Assembly: GCF_024713975.1 (NCBI RefSeq)
Contig: NC_091111.1
Coordinates: forward strand, 8,386,501 to 8,450,500
DNA length: 64,000 bases
Reading direction: 5' to 3'
Source: Paralichthys olivaceus
Lineage: Eukaryota; Chordata; Actinopteri; Pleuronectiformes; Paralichthyidae
This document shows positions 24,101 to 64,000 of this stretch, piece after piece; position 1 is the stretch's first letter, and the number at the start of each line of letters is the position of its first letter. The translations under genes and the position numbers were made by a program. The notes beneath the pieces are model-generated. The model did no database searches. It saw only the letters and a list, made by a program, of their open reading frames with translations, and was not told where the DNA came from.

Positions 24101-26346
24101 TGTCTCATAAATTCCAGAGCGAATCAAACAAACACAAAGTAAATGTCAGTCCCGTATGTGTTCTAATAACTTGTGATCAGTGCTGGTGTTTATAGTTAAA
24201 GTATAAAGTAAATGCAGGTTGGAGGAGTAGTGAGGAGGAAGCTCCGACATGAGACTCTAACACAGGATGACCAGACCTTTAATGAGTGTCTGTCCTCCTG
24301 AAGCAGCAGTGGTTATAAACACTCAGTGGTGGAAAACCCACTAAAATAATGAACGTGGCGGAAAACATGAATTGATTATGTTGAGTAACTGCTAAAGGCA
24401 GGATATTATCCTTGCAAGCATGTGCAATAACAATATTTAAACAGTACTGCTAACCTGGAATATATGCAATGCAAATTTGATTCTTGCTTTTTACTGCTGC
24501 AATTCTCTTGTGGTCTATTATTGGAACATTAAAGAAAAGCTTGTCAGTGCTCTCAGCGTGAGACTAAATAAAATAAGGAACCTGGGCAGATTTCAAACAG
24601 GCGTGCAAGAAATATGCTAATTCACCTGAACAGCTATTAATGGGTTTTTTTGTTTTAGAAAATTAATTCAGGAAGAGCTAACTTATTATTTGACCACAAG
24701 TGTAATTCAAGACAATGATATTTTTACTTTGAAATATCTCAAGAAAGCTGCACAGCACAGATAAATGTATGGAAAACCTGCATGAGGGGGATATAAATTG
24801 AAAACTACTTTGTCCCATATTTCATTACACTTTCATTCCCCACAGTTAGTCAATTAATTGAGTGATTATTTCACCATATCCACAGTTCAACCCCTTGGCA
24901 GAAGTTAATTTGGAAACTAATAGGCTGCTATTTCATTTTAACTCACTCTTTTTGTAATGTCTGGGATTCAAACCAGTGATTCTAGGGAGTAGCTGTGTAA
25001 TTAACACATAGAACACTAATTGATCCTCATGGCCAAACCAGCGTTATGTGTGTGTGAAAGGGTGAATAATAAGAAGAAGAAGAAGAAGATTGACAAAAAG
25101 AATTGTAAGTAAGTGTTTTGTCCATGCACTTTATACTGCCTACTTCAAAACTACTTGTGCTTGAAAGGTTTCCATTTTAAGGCAGTTCAAAGTGTATACC
25201 ACATTTTATATACAGAAACAATAACTTACTGTTTTGCTAAATTACACTGTCCTGTAAGATCTTAAAAAGATAATCTTTTAAAACAACATTAAAATCACAC
25301 CCTGGTACTTCTCAGCATTCAAAACAACACTGGACTAATTTGTATTATGCTTTTAAAAGCAGATGTTTACTATATTTGTAATGTGTCAAATGATTTCTCG
25401 GGCTGGTTTGACACCAGGTCTACAAAAGGAGGACTGTGAAATAATTGCCAGTTGCTCTGATCGTTTATACAATTCAATATGATTGTATCTCACAGGATTC
25501 AGGCTTCGGGGATGACCACAACATCATCACCGCTGTCAATGCGCTGCCACTGCAATGGCATCACCGCTGTGTACAAACCCCAAAGTGGATCCCATTGCAT
25601 TACAATCAACCCCTGACAGTGGACTGCACTCATCGTTACATCACACATGTCTTCCAGTGTGAACTCTCAGCTCTGTGAGGGGGAGCACTGAAGCTGCCAC
25701 TGCTGCTTAGCACTGTTGACAACTTGTGCAGATGTTGACCATGGAAAGAAGGAGGGTAAACAAACGCATCATCTACGACATGACACGACGAACATTTCCC
25801 CACGTCACTCGGTTCATTCATGTCACAGATTGTCACAGACTGACAACTCAAAACAACTGGACGGACCGTGAAGTGCACACGAGTCTCACCGAGGCAAAGA
25901 CAACAACTGTGGCGATGTTAGCTAACGAAGCTAATTAGCTCCTAACTTAGCTAGGTCTGCTACATGGCCTTGTCTGCGCACTTCAATGACAGGAGCTCGG
26001 AGGGTTGACAGCGGCGGTGCGGCGCGTTTCGAGACCCCAAACTGGCGGGCTGCTCCCGGGCAGCGCGGGCTCCGTGGCCCCGGTGGATGGTGTTTACCTT
26101 TCTCACGCCTTTGTAGATATAAAAGTAGAGTTCCCGGCCCACATTGAAACAGATCCTGTCGCCGTTGCCGGACTGGTCGTTCACGTTGACGAAGGAGACC
26201 TTGACGGGGTTGGAGCCCTGCGAGTTGAAAGGCACCCGGTTCGGGCGACTGTACTCGGAGTGAGTGAGGAGTTTGTAGACGCCTTCCCGAGTGGTGAACT
26301 GAGTTTTAATTTCGTTCATCTCCTTCCCTCCTCCCTCCGCCGCCAT
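21137..26346 (-). CDS. wdr20: WD repeat-containing protein 20, four coding exons
   Basis: WDR20 is a WD40 beta-propeller protein that activates the USP12/USP46 deubiquitinases together with UAF1 (WDR48). Coding exons are 26346-26098, 23231-23049, 22935-21466 and 21193-21137, giving about 652 residues. Exon 1 starts MAAEGGGKEMNEIKTQFTTR. Exon 2 carries the DLSKPIDKRIYKGTQP region. Exon 3 holds most of the propeller, for example GALNEFAFSPDGKFLA, GGLLCVCWSPDG and GGEDDLVTVWSF. Exon 3 also has the serine-rich NSTDSRPVSVTYRFGSVGQD segment and the final blade, ending CTWARPGKV. Exon 4 encodes a tail ending NSPSGTVV. If the exon 3 donor (GTG|GTGAGT) is not used, translation continues 11 codons to a stop at 21430-21432, giving about 645 residues. 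The protein is longer than the human one (569) mainly because of a Thr/Ser-rich insertion near 21850-22100. The start fits the conserved N-terminus. Confidence 0.96.
22028..22105 (-). repeat. wdr20: Threonine-codon (ACC)n expansion within wdr20 exon 3
   Basis: On the + strand this is a GTG-GTG-GTG run interrupted by GCG and TTG words. In the wdr20 frame it gives a tract almost purely of Thr with a few Ala residues. It lies in the loop between propeller blades that is short in mammals. A further Ser/Thr/Asn-rich segment follows towards 21840. Confidence 0.85.
23514..23600 (+). repeat. Fragment of a dispersed repeat (also at 49444-49610)
   Basis: GCCGCTTTCAGGTATCC, then a GAAAATG..AATGC..GAGTGAG..GCTCTG pattern, matches a second copy at 49444-49610 (GCTGCTTTCAGACATGC ... 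CGCAAGTATCCGAGTGAGACG). It sits in wdr20 intron 1. It resembles a common fish nonautonomous DNA element. Confidence 0.45.
23911..23930 (+). repeat. (TG)n microsatellite
   Basis: There are about seven TG units followed by CTGTG, in wdr20 intron 1. Confidence 0.8.
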
Positions 26347-26450
26347 CTTGGAAACTTGCGTTCATCCTTGTCCGAGCCCCGGATGTTAGCGAGTGCGCAT
26401 GTGTGAGAGCGCAGGAGCCCAACAGCCATGCGCGAAGAGAAATAAAGAGT
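26335..26450 (-). promoter_or_regulatory. wdr20: wdr20 promoter; YY1 site spans the start codon
   Basis: On the - strand the start codon lies inside CCAAGATGGCGGC, a strong YY1 motif, with CpG-rich, TATA-less sequence on both sides (about 25950-26440). Two NRF1-like GCGCAT words are further upstream. YY1 sites at the initiator ATG are typical of housekeeping promoters. The transcription start itself is not visible. Confidence 0.55.
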
Positions 26451-28170
26451 CAACAGACATTCACGATCATAATAAACTATAATGTGTTACATTTGGTTCT
26501 GTTTATTAATAAAATAAAATGAAACAATCTGTAATAACGATGGAATGACAAGTAGAATTACCAAATCAACAAAATTAAACTGAAACGCAATACAAAATCA
26601 CAATTGTGTTTAAAATACAATTCAAACTGCAACATTTACAAGCCAAGATATATTGATTCCTCATCTGCATGCCGAAGTGTCCTTGAGCAAGATACTGAAC
26701 CCCAAATTGCCCCTCATAGAAAAAAAAGAGCTGCCCATAGATGCACCGTGTGAATGTACGTGTGAATAGCAAAAAAAACCTATTGCAAAATCACTTTCAG
26801 TGGTCAAGACTATAGAAAAGTGTTATATTGCGCCGTTTCAAACAAGGATACAAAGTACAAAATAAATGGCAATAAAAACAAATAATAATAATAAAAGGTA
26901 AGCAGATATTAGGGACATATTCAATTCAATTCAGTTTTAGGCACCAAATCATAACATCAACATACAACTCACCCCAAATAAAAGAAAATGCAATAAATTA
27001 ATTAAAAATGGAATGAGACACTTATTATTTTAGTTGACTTTTTTTTCTTTTTTTTCTTATCATAGACTAGTAGGCTATTATTTATGTAGCTATAGTCTAT
27101 AGTAAAGTCTCCTATAGTTAAATAATAGCTAGATAAAATAATAAAATCCTAAAATCCAGAAAGATCTATTCGTGTATGCATGCCCAGTTCACACACGCAC
27201 AGTCACCATTTTAATCTAGCAAACTATGTAAACTATGGGGAATGTGGCTCTCTGTGTCTGACAATATCTCCTTGCAGTGATTGCGACAGCTCTCCATGTT
27301 TCTCACTTACACGGACAGTCAGCTTCTAGCAGTGTTTGCTGTCAACTGGAAACATTTGGGTTATGTAACAGTTGTAGCAAGTGTCACACACTGCCATCCT
27401 CTGGTCAGATGAAGTCACCAACACCGACAGTGGACCAGAGATTTCTAGTCTTATGTCCTACAGAAGGCTGAGTTTACTGTGAGGTGAGTTCCTTTAGGTA
27501 CATGCCAAGTTTGATCAAAATGAGTGTATGCTTCACAAATTCACAAAGCTGTCAAAGCTCACAGTCATGTTTCTTTTAACTAAGAAATATCCGCATGAGA
27601 TCCTGAATTTCGTAATACTGATACAGGGTTCAGGCCTTCATGTTGTCCCCAGATCCTTTCACTGTAAAACCATGTGCCATACATGTGTAGCTCTATTATA
27701 ATGGTCACTACATGTTAGAACTGATCTTGAAATTATTTGAATTACGACATGGCATCTGGCAAAGCCCCCACATCATGGTGTATTTCACCAAACTTTTGAA
27801 ATATATTATCTCACATTGTCAGTTGTCATTGGACTGCTGCAAACTGAACATCAGATAAACTAAACGTACATTTAAAGAGAGAACATGCATTTGTTACCAT
27901 GGCCTATGTACTGTTTAACATTTTATGATGGCTGATTTTGTTTGTATAAGCTGGAATGGACCTAGTGCAGAAGCTTGTTGTCTAATCGGGATAATAAAGT
28001 TTCTTCTTCTCCTTTGAACTATGCACATGAGGGTCAGCTTCATTTTATGTGAATCTCAGCCTTATCATTAGCTTATCTCCGCTCGAAAACATGTGAAACC
28101 TTTTTTTAAAACAAAAAAGACCCAAGCGTGCCTAATGGTCTGCATGTGTGTGTTCTGTGGGGCACACCGA
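26451..28170. other. Intergenic stretch between wdr20 and hsp90aa1.1
   Basis: The stretch is AT-rich and repeat-rich. It holds a SINE-like copy (26655-26830), an AATTCAATTCAGTTTTAGGCACCAAATCA-type fish repeat word at about 26929-26952, and a possible LINE tail ending GGGATAATAAAGTTTCTTC at about 28005. I see no coding exon. Confidence 0.5.
26655..26830 (+). mobile_element. SINE-like repeat, copy 1 (3' portion)
   Basis: The sequence GCCGAAGTGTCCTTGAGC leads into a GATACTGAACCCCAAATTGCC block. It continues with a CATAGA-A(n)-GCTGCCCATAGATGCA segment and a GTGTGAAT...AGTGGTCAAGACTATAGAAAAG tail. This is a widespread fish repeat. Two more copies are in this window, at 43818-43960 (- strand) and 44925-45178 (+ strand). 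The 43.8-kb copy shares the same A-run subfamily. Confidence 0.65.
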
Positions 28171-28590
28171 CAGCAGCTGATAGCAAAGGCAATGCACAGC
28201 TGTGACGCTTACAAGCGGGGGTGCAGGGCCTACCAGCCAGACAAGCTATCAGGGAAGCTCTCATTGTGATTGACAGGCACTCCTTGTGACTCTGCGGCCC
28301 TATAAGGACACATAAACTTTAGGACTCTTGTGTCTCACTCACCAACCAACCCCCCCCCCTTCCAGGCCTTTCCCTGAAACCCCCCCTTACTGTCGCAAAT
28401 GTATCTTCTGGAAGCTTCTGAATGGGAGCTTCGAGAAACCACCCCCTGAAGTATATAAAGACACTGGCAAGTTGCGTCAAAAAGTACTCGCTGGAACACA
28501 CCAAGTGAAACTTACTGCCCACAGGAGCAGCTCAGTGATACATTTGACCACTTACTGCCAGAAATCACAGAAGACAGGATCACACTCAAG
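28171..28590 (+). promoter_or_regulatory. hsp90aa1.1: hsp90aa1.1 promoter and noncoding first exon
   Basis: A complete heat-shock-type promoter is visible. It has two CAGCTG E-boxes (28174-28179, 28197-28202), heat-shock elements (28406-28437) and a TATA box TATATAAA (28452-28459). A start near 28485 is expected from the TATA position. The noncoding exon ends at 28590 (CACTCAAG|GTAAGA). Intron 1 runs to 29559. CAGCTG E-boxes suit the muscle expression known for zebrafish hsp90aa1.1; that link is inferred. Confidence 0.75.
28406..28437 (+). promoter_or_regulatory. hsp90aa1.1: Heat-shock elements of hsp90aa1.1
   Basis: TTCtgGAAgcTTC (28406-28418) gives three alternating HSF pentamers. TTCgaGAA (28430-28437) adds a further inverted pair. 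The cluster sits only 14 bases upstream of the TATA box. Confidence 0.8.
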
Positions 28591-29559
28591 GTAAGACTGG
28601 AATTACAATCCACTGCAGCTGCTTTTACATTACACAATTCACACTAACACTTTAAATGAAAATTGCAAAACTTAAATTTATAGTATATTGGGTGTTTAAT
28701 TGCAAGGAACACAGAGAGGCAGAGAGGCATAAACAGTTTCTACTCAATCAGGTTACCTAAGAAATACAACAAATCTTAAAAATGCAAAAAAACACATATA
28801 ATAAGTCTCAATTCAGATGTTTAATCTAATTAATCTTAATTAATATGGAAGAATGGCATCTTTGCCATCAGTGTCTTTGTGAGTCTGTAACGCATTAGGA
28901 GCACATGGCAGGAAGGGTGACCCTGAGTGTGAGAGTAATGGCGAATGGGCAGAATACCAGTTGGCTCAAGATGCAACACATTTGCATCTTACAGCAGTAA
29001 AATGACTATTATTAAAAAAACTAAACACACTATTCATTTTTATGTGATCGAACCAAATGGTTCAATCTTTTATCATGAATGGACTTTATATAATTTAGGA
29101 AATTAAGAAAGATGACAAAGAAGAACTGTTTTGTGTTTGATAAATATACCTGTCATTAAAATAAGAAAAAAGATTCTCACTGCTGTATGATCTAAAAACC
29201 AGACTTAATTTTTCTTTCATTCCTTTAACTGCGAGCCAATACTCCTTCCCTTCACACAGAGGTGTAAAATGACACATGTTGCATGTAGCCCTTTCGGTGG
29301 CGGGGGGTTGGGGAAAGCATCGGAGCTCCACCCTTTTCCAAATGGCAGGTCCTTGTTAACAGAAGAACCATGTGTTCATCTAGCATCAGCCATGTCCACC
29401 CCCCACCACCCCATCCCCTCTAGCCATGAGGCTGGGAGAAAGAAATTAAATATCCCAGCAGGAAATTATTTCTTAGTATATAAATTAAAACTTGATTTCA
29501 GAGCAGAGTAGTGTATTGAGATGATAGGTTTATTTAATATAACATTTGTTTTCTATTAG

Positions 29560-32669
<3,110 letters not shown>

Positions 32670-32882
32670 GAAACACACTCTTGTGTCTCTTTCCTGCTTC
32701 CTTCCTTTTTATTTTTATAAGATATGTTGCGTCTTCAAACTGACATTTTGTCCTTACACACCTCGAGCAGTATTAACGAGTCAATGCGAGTTAATCAATG
32801 GAATTATGGAGGCCACAGTGTGGTTCAGTCCTCATTTTATCAGCTGCTTACACATGGAACTACTGGCAGCCGTTAAGAGTAA

Positions 32883-32965
32883 AATAAAGTCAATGGGGAT
32901 TTAACTTATGTCTCTCTTTGTTACAGGCACATTTTTTTATGAAATGCATTCAGATTTATAATAAA
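32883..32965 (+). terminator. hsp90aa1.1: Poly(A) signals of hsp90aa1.1
   Basis: AATAAA occurs at 32883-32888 and again at 32960-32965, 214 and 291 bases after the stop codon. Either or both could be used. Confidence 0.65.
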
Positions 32966-33082
32966 ATCTATTTGATTTGCGATCGGACTGAGTCGTGTCT
33001 TTGTTCGGTTCCTGCAAACTAATGACGGTTTGCATTCAGAAGTATTGAATCTAATCTCAACTCATCCTGTTGAACTAGATGT

Positions 33083-33378
33083 TTCTGGACATTTCAGTGA
33101 ACCCACTCATGCCGGTTTCAGTTTACAAACCCGGAACAGACAGGCCTCTCCCTCCTTTAATCCCGCCTCCTCCAGCCAATAAGCAGCAGGGAGGGCGTGC
33201 GCTCGGGCGTGATCGACAGCTCAGCGAGCCAATCGGCTGTGAGAGGAAGATTCCAGATGGTTCTGGAAAGCTCAGGATTTCTCGACAGCTCGGGGAGAAG
33301 AGTATTAATCCGCTTCCTCTGTCGCGACTAGATACGATCTCCGCACATTTATCACTCCTCCATTCTCTGCAGATCAAG
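33083..33378 (+). promoter_or_regulatory. hsp90aa1.2: hsp90aa1.2 promoter and noncoding first exon
   Basis: This GC-rich promoter has two CCAAT boxes (33176-33180, 33229-33233), a CCCGCCTCC GC-box and the main heat-shock element at 33246-33268. A weak TATA-like TATTAAT follows at about 33303. A further HSE-like word, TTCtgGACatTTC, is at 33083-33095. The noncoding exon ends at 33378 (CAGATCAAG|GTAAAT). It is CpG-richer and has a weaker TATA than the aa1.1 promoter, as expected for the broadly expressed paralogue. Confidence 0.7.
33246..33268 (+). promoter_or_regulatory. hsp90aa1.2: Five-unit heat-shock element of hsp90aa1.2
   Basis: GAAgaTTCcaGATggTTCtgGAA has five alternating pentamers in perfect phase, with only the central unit imperfect (GAT for GAA). 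This is a strong HSF1 trimer site. Confidence 0.85.
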
Positions 33379-33758
33379 GTAAATGATATATTTTATAATG
33401 CCGGCTCAATAACAGAGATGCTAGATATGACTTACTTTGACATTCATGCTATCTTAGTTGTTTTAAAGCTGTTCTCATTGAAGCTTGTACTTTATAACGT
33501 GACGATGACGCGCATGCATTCAAATGGTGATGAGGTTCAGATTGTGACGATGCCACTAATTGGGGTCTGACATTTGAGTTTCCCACATTTGAGATGTTTA
33601 TTTGACATGTCAGGTTTATTAGCACGTTAGAAAAACTTCCACCGACATCACCCTCTGCCTCAGCAGCAGCCACATGGACCACATGCTGCACCTGTCAGGC
33701 AGCAGCTCAACGTAATGAATCCTAATCAGATTTCCTGAGAAGATTTGTCTCTGATGGT

Positions 33759-33800
33759 CTGTCCATCCGTCCATCCATCCATCCATCCATCCATCCATCC
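33759..33800 (+). repeat. (ATCC)n microsatellite
   Basis: About ten CCAT units, the first ones imperfect (CCGT), lie in hsp90aa1.2 intron 1. Confidence 0.9.
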
Positions 33801-33867
33801 AGTCAGTGTAGTGTAGGTCAGTCGGTTCTCCTCGAATAGTGAAGAGGAGGAGCTTGTGATTCCTGTG

Positions 33868-33926
33868 GAAGCTTCTAGAGAGCTCTGATTCGTCTTTTGT
33901 CGGTTATGGTACCTTCTAGAAACTTG
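33868..33926 (+). promoter_or_regulatory. hsp90aa1.2: Intronic heat-shock-element-like cluster, hsp90aa1.2 intron 1
   Basis: GAAgcTTCtaGAG (33868-33880) and TTCtaGAAacTTG (33914-33926) each give three alternating HSF units, with two exact and one imperfect. They lie about 0.5 kb into intron 1. Human HSP90AB1 is known to use intron 1 HSEs; a similar role here is inference. Confidence 0.5.
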
Positions 33927-34932
33927 CATTTCACCTGTGAAACCGACAGGGGGAGTTATTTTATTGGAGCTGATGTCAAAGTGCCATTCAAGCCACGTGC
34001 TGATCCCTGATCCAACCATAAATAATCGTGTCAATAACAGGAGCACGATGACAACACGTGCATTTGCTCTGTTCTGATTTGCACTGATTTGTGGGCTGAA
34101 ATGCTTTTTATTCACGACTGAGGTCTCAGATGTGAAACTCATAATAATGTGTATTCTATATATTTAACACACTACCATCTACATACTTTTATTATATCAT
34201 TTGCCATTAAATCCCATTATGTAATTTGCTTGAAGGCAGAAGCGGCGGATTTAGTCATAGATGGATTACAGAGAAGTGGAGCAGTAAGCAGACCTAGACA
34301 GTCTGTCACACCACCTGGCTGCATGAGTGATACATGCTCACACTTAGCCTGACATTAGTGATGAACACCTTTCTGCAACTTCATGCAACTGATGCAAATA
34401 TTAGGCAGTGTCAAAAGGACGCACATTCTGTAACATCCGAACCATGACAGTGTGGAAGAGACATTTTATTAACTCTAAGGCAGTTATTGAGAATGGTGGT
34501 TGATGGAGACATTGATTCCATTAAATTATATTGTAAGGTGCAACTCTTCATGACTTGAACATAACCTGAGGGTGATTGGCAGGGCTTCTTATTAGTGGTG
34601 TGGTGCCTCACTGTGCTGCAGCTGATTGTCAGTCCAATGAACACAGTCGTGCACACAGGACCTTAAAATGTCTGGTTAACTGCAATAATGAGATGAGATC
34701 AGACAGAAGTATGTGGCTGAATTTTAGTCTTATGAAAACATGTTATTATGATTGATTATGCCAATGCAATTAGCTCTCTAATCTTAGTCAAAATTGAGCA
34801 AGCCTGAAATTGCACCTCAGGCAGAAAGCTGATAGGATGTACTACTTTGTTGCAGGTATTTGCATGGGCATGTGTATTCTATGATTCATGCACGTTATAA
34901 AAAGCAATATTTATTCATCTTCTTTTTCTCAG

Positions 34933-38998
<4,066 letters not shown>

Positions 38999-39323
38999 GC
39001 CTGTTTTCTATCGCCCGCTAGCGTTCAGAAGTAGTGTTCTTTAAAAAATTACAAGTTTAATGTTGTAAATGAGCTTGAAAAGTCCCCCTCCTCAACCTCT
39101 TTTTGACCAAGTTCACTTCATTTCCCCTCACATTGACCATATGCAGCTCATAGTCATTCCCTTTAGAACATAATTTTCTAAGTTGTCAGTTTTTTGTATC
39201 TTAAGTTTTATCGATGCATTTGTTCTTTTGTATTTATTGACATTCCGGTGTACTTTGTGTGTTCTTACATCAATTGTAAATATATGAAAATTGATATGGT
39301 TCTTTGAAATGGTGGGACCCATA

Positions 39324-39329
39324 AATAAA
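39324..39329 (+). terminator. hsp90aa1.2: Poly(A) signal of hsp90aa1.2
   Basis: AATAAA lies 326 bases after the stop codon and is followed by a GT-rich stretch (TCATGTTTTGTCGTAC), as in a normal 3' end. Confidence 0.75.
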
Positions 39330-39645
39330 AGTTTACCATGTTAACAAGTCATGTTTTGTCGTACTTATGAACATATGAATAACATGTAATTATTAAGCAA
39401 TAACATACACACTGACAAACTAAAATTCTGTCACGCTGCACAAAATTAAATATATCTTGATTCTCTTCATCTAGACTCTGTGCATTATTCCTATTGGTGA
39501 AAATATCAAAAAATTCCTAGACCTCCCCCCTGATCCAGATCAGCACCACGTGCTGATGAAAACATAACCTCCTCGATGGAGGTCATACAATACATGTAGC
39601 GGTGAACAAATATAATCCTACATATCCAATAAAAATAATTGAAAT

Positions 39646-39810
39646 GGATGGTTCACAGAAAAATGAAAAATCACTCATCTATTCACCACTATACCGATGG
39701 AGGGGTGGGTGAAGTGCTTGAGTCCACTAAACACTTTTGGAGTTTCAGGGGTAAACAGCAATAAATCCAATCCAATCCAATCCAATTTAAGCTAATTGTG
39801 ACCACTTCCT
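39646..39810 (+). mobile_element. Second copy of the 8422-8855 MITE family (partial)
   Basis: It shares the ACTATACCGATGGAGGGGTGG block, a GTGAAGTG.TTGAGTCCA.TAAACACTT block and GGAGTTTCAGGGGTAAACAG with the copy at 8422-8855, in the same orientation. It contains a small (CCAAT)n expansion at about 39766-39785. Clear terminal repeats are missing. Confidence 0.6.
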
Positions 39811-40089
39811 CAAACACTTCTGGGATGGTGCCCTGCATGGGGGTGGGGCTGCTTGTATTCTATGCAGAAGTAGAGATGATGCCATGTATAAACGCTGCAC
39901 CCACCTGCAAACCCTCAGATGGCATGATTTCCTTCCCACTCATGTCATCTCAGGTGAAAGGTTTTTATTTTTTTTTTACAAGGGACTATGGTCCAGTCAC
40001 TAACACACAGATGGAACGCCTGCTGTCACGTGTTGTAATACCAGCTGCCGCCAGCAGGGAGCTCCCGCAGCGCAGCGTGTAAAATCTGT

Positions 40090-40234
40090 GACGCCGGGTG
40101 GGTCAGCTGACAGGCGGCAGCCAATCACAGAGCGAGGACGGGCTGAGCCGCCCTGCGGTTTGGTGCCCGGAGAGTTGTCAAGGTTTCTGGTTGTGGAGGA
40201 TCCGAGAGGGAGCGAGGGCGGAGACGCTTCTACG

Positions 40235-40261
<27 letters not shown>
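40090..40261 (+). promoter_or_regulatory. ppp2r5c: ppp2r5c upstream promoter and first coding exon
   Basis: CpG-rich, TATA-less sequence carries a CCAAT box (40121-40125) about 110 bp before the ATG. The ATG is at 40235 and the exon ends with the donor AAG|GTGAGC at 40261. It lies 1.24 kb after the hsp90aa1.2 stop codon. Confidence 0.65.
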
Positions 40262-63710
<23,449 letters not shown>

Positions 63711-64000
63711 GAGACCACCCCGGTATCCACCATAAGCCAGCAGCAGCTGAAGCATCCACAGAAGAACCACAGGCCCACGGAGGCCCGCACAATGACAAGA
63801 CGTCTGGTATCTCAGTCCAGCCCAGCACAACACAGAGCTGAAACAGTCCCTCCTCCACCCGACACAGAAAATGTGTAAAGCCGCACATCGAAGCCTGATT
63901 CAGCTTTTGGAAAAGCGGCTCTCTGTCCTTACTGATCCTCACCCCACCCCCACCCGATTGTTTTCCAGCTGAGACGTTGCGGTGCTGGACGCTCCCGCAC
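63711..64000 (+). other. ppp2r5c: Start of the ppp2r5c 3' UTR (runs off the window)
   Basis: Sequence after the TAA at 63708-63710 shows no splice site or AATAAA before the window end. It is moderately GC-rich. The frames on the opposite strand here are shadows. Confidence 0.6.

Overview
The window is vertebrate nuclear DNA, almost certainly from a teleost fish. It has split genes with GT-AG introns, CpG-rich promoters, AATAAA signals and many fish-type interspersed repeats. It also carries a head-to-tail pair of cytosolic HSP90-alpha genes, which is the teleost hsp90aa1.1/hsp90aa1.2 arrangement. The species cannot be named from the sequence. All gene names come from recognising the proteins by eye; no search was run.

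Layout. 1-6.9 kb: a decayed LINE 3' end, then gene-free sequence. 7.0-8.0 kb: rps29 (- strand, 3 coding exons). 8.0-10.7 kb: intergenic DNA with transposon relics. 10.7-15.4 kb: mgat2 (+ strand), with a noncoding first exon, a 2.7-kb intron and a single-exon 468-aa coding region. 15.4-21.1 kb: gene-free. 21.1-26.3 kb: wdr20 (- strand, 4 coding exons). 28.2-33.0 kb: hsp90aa1.1 (+). 33.1-39.3 kb: hsp90aa1.2 (+). Both HSP90 genes have ten coding exons with the same intron positions, heat-shock elements and a noncoding first exon. 40.1-64 kb: ppp2r5c (+), the PP2A B56-gamma regulatory subunit, with two alternative promoters and first exons (40.2 kb and 50.8 kb), a complete coding region ending at 63710, and a 3' UTR that runs off the window.

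How the genes relate. This is not an operon or a dedicated system. The genes are housekeeping or stress genes, each with its own promoter: a ribosomal protein, a Golgi N-glycan branching enzyme, a WD40 cofactor of USP12/USP46 deubiquitinases, two HSP90 chaperones and a phosphatase targeting subunit. The functionally coupled part is the HSP90 tandem pair, a ubiquitous or inducible type next to a muscle-type paralogue. The gene set corresponds to two human chromosome 14 neighbourhoods (RPS29/MGAT2 at 14q21 and WDR20/HSP90AA1/PPP2R5C at 14q32) brought together within 64 kb.

The best second-look items are a Trp-to-Ser change at a normally conserved position in hsp90aa1.1, heat-shock elements inside intron 1 of hsp90aa1.2, a threonine-codon expansion in wdr20, upstream ORFs in mgat2 and ppp2r5c, splice acceptors built from microsatellites, and an intact-looking TTAA-type MITE inside hsp90aa1.2. 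I found no convincing sign of an undescribed biological system.
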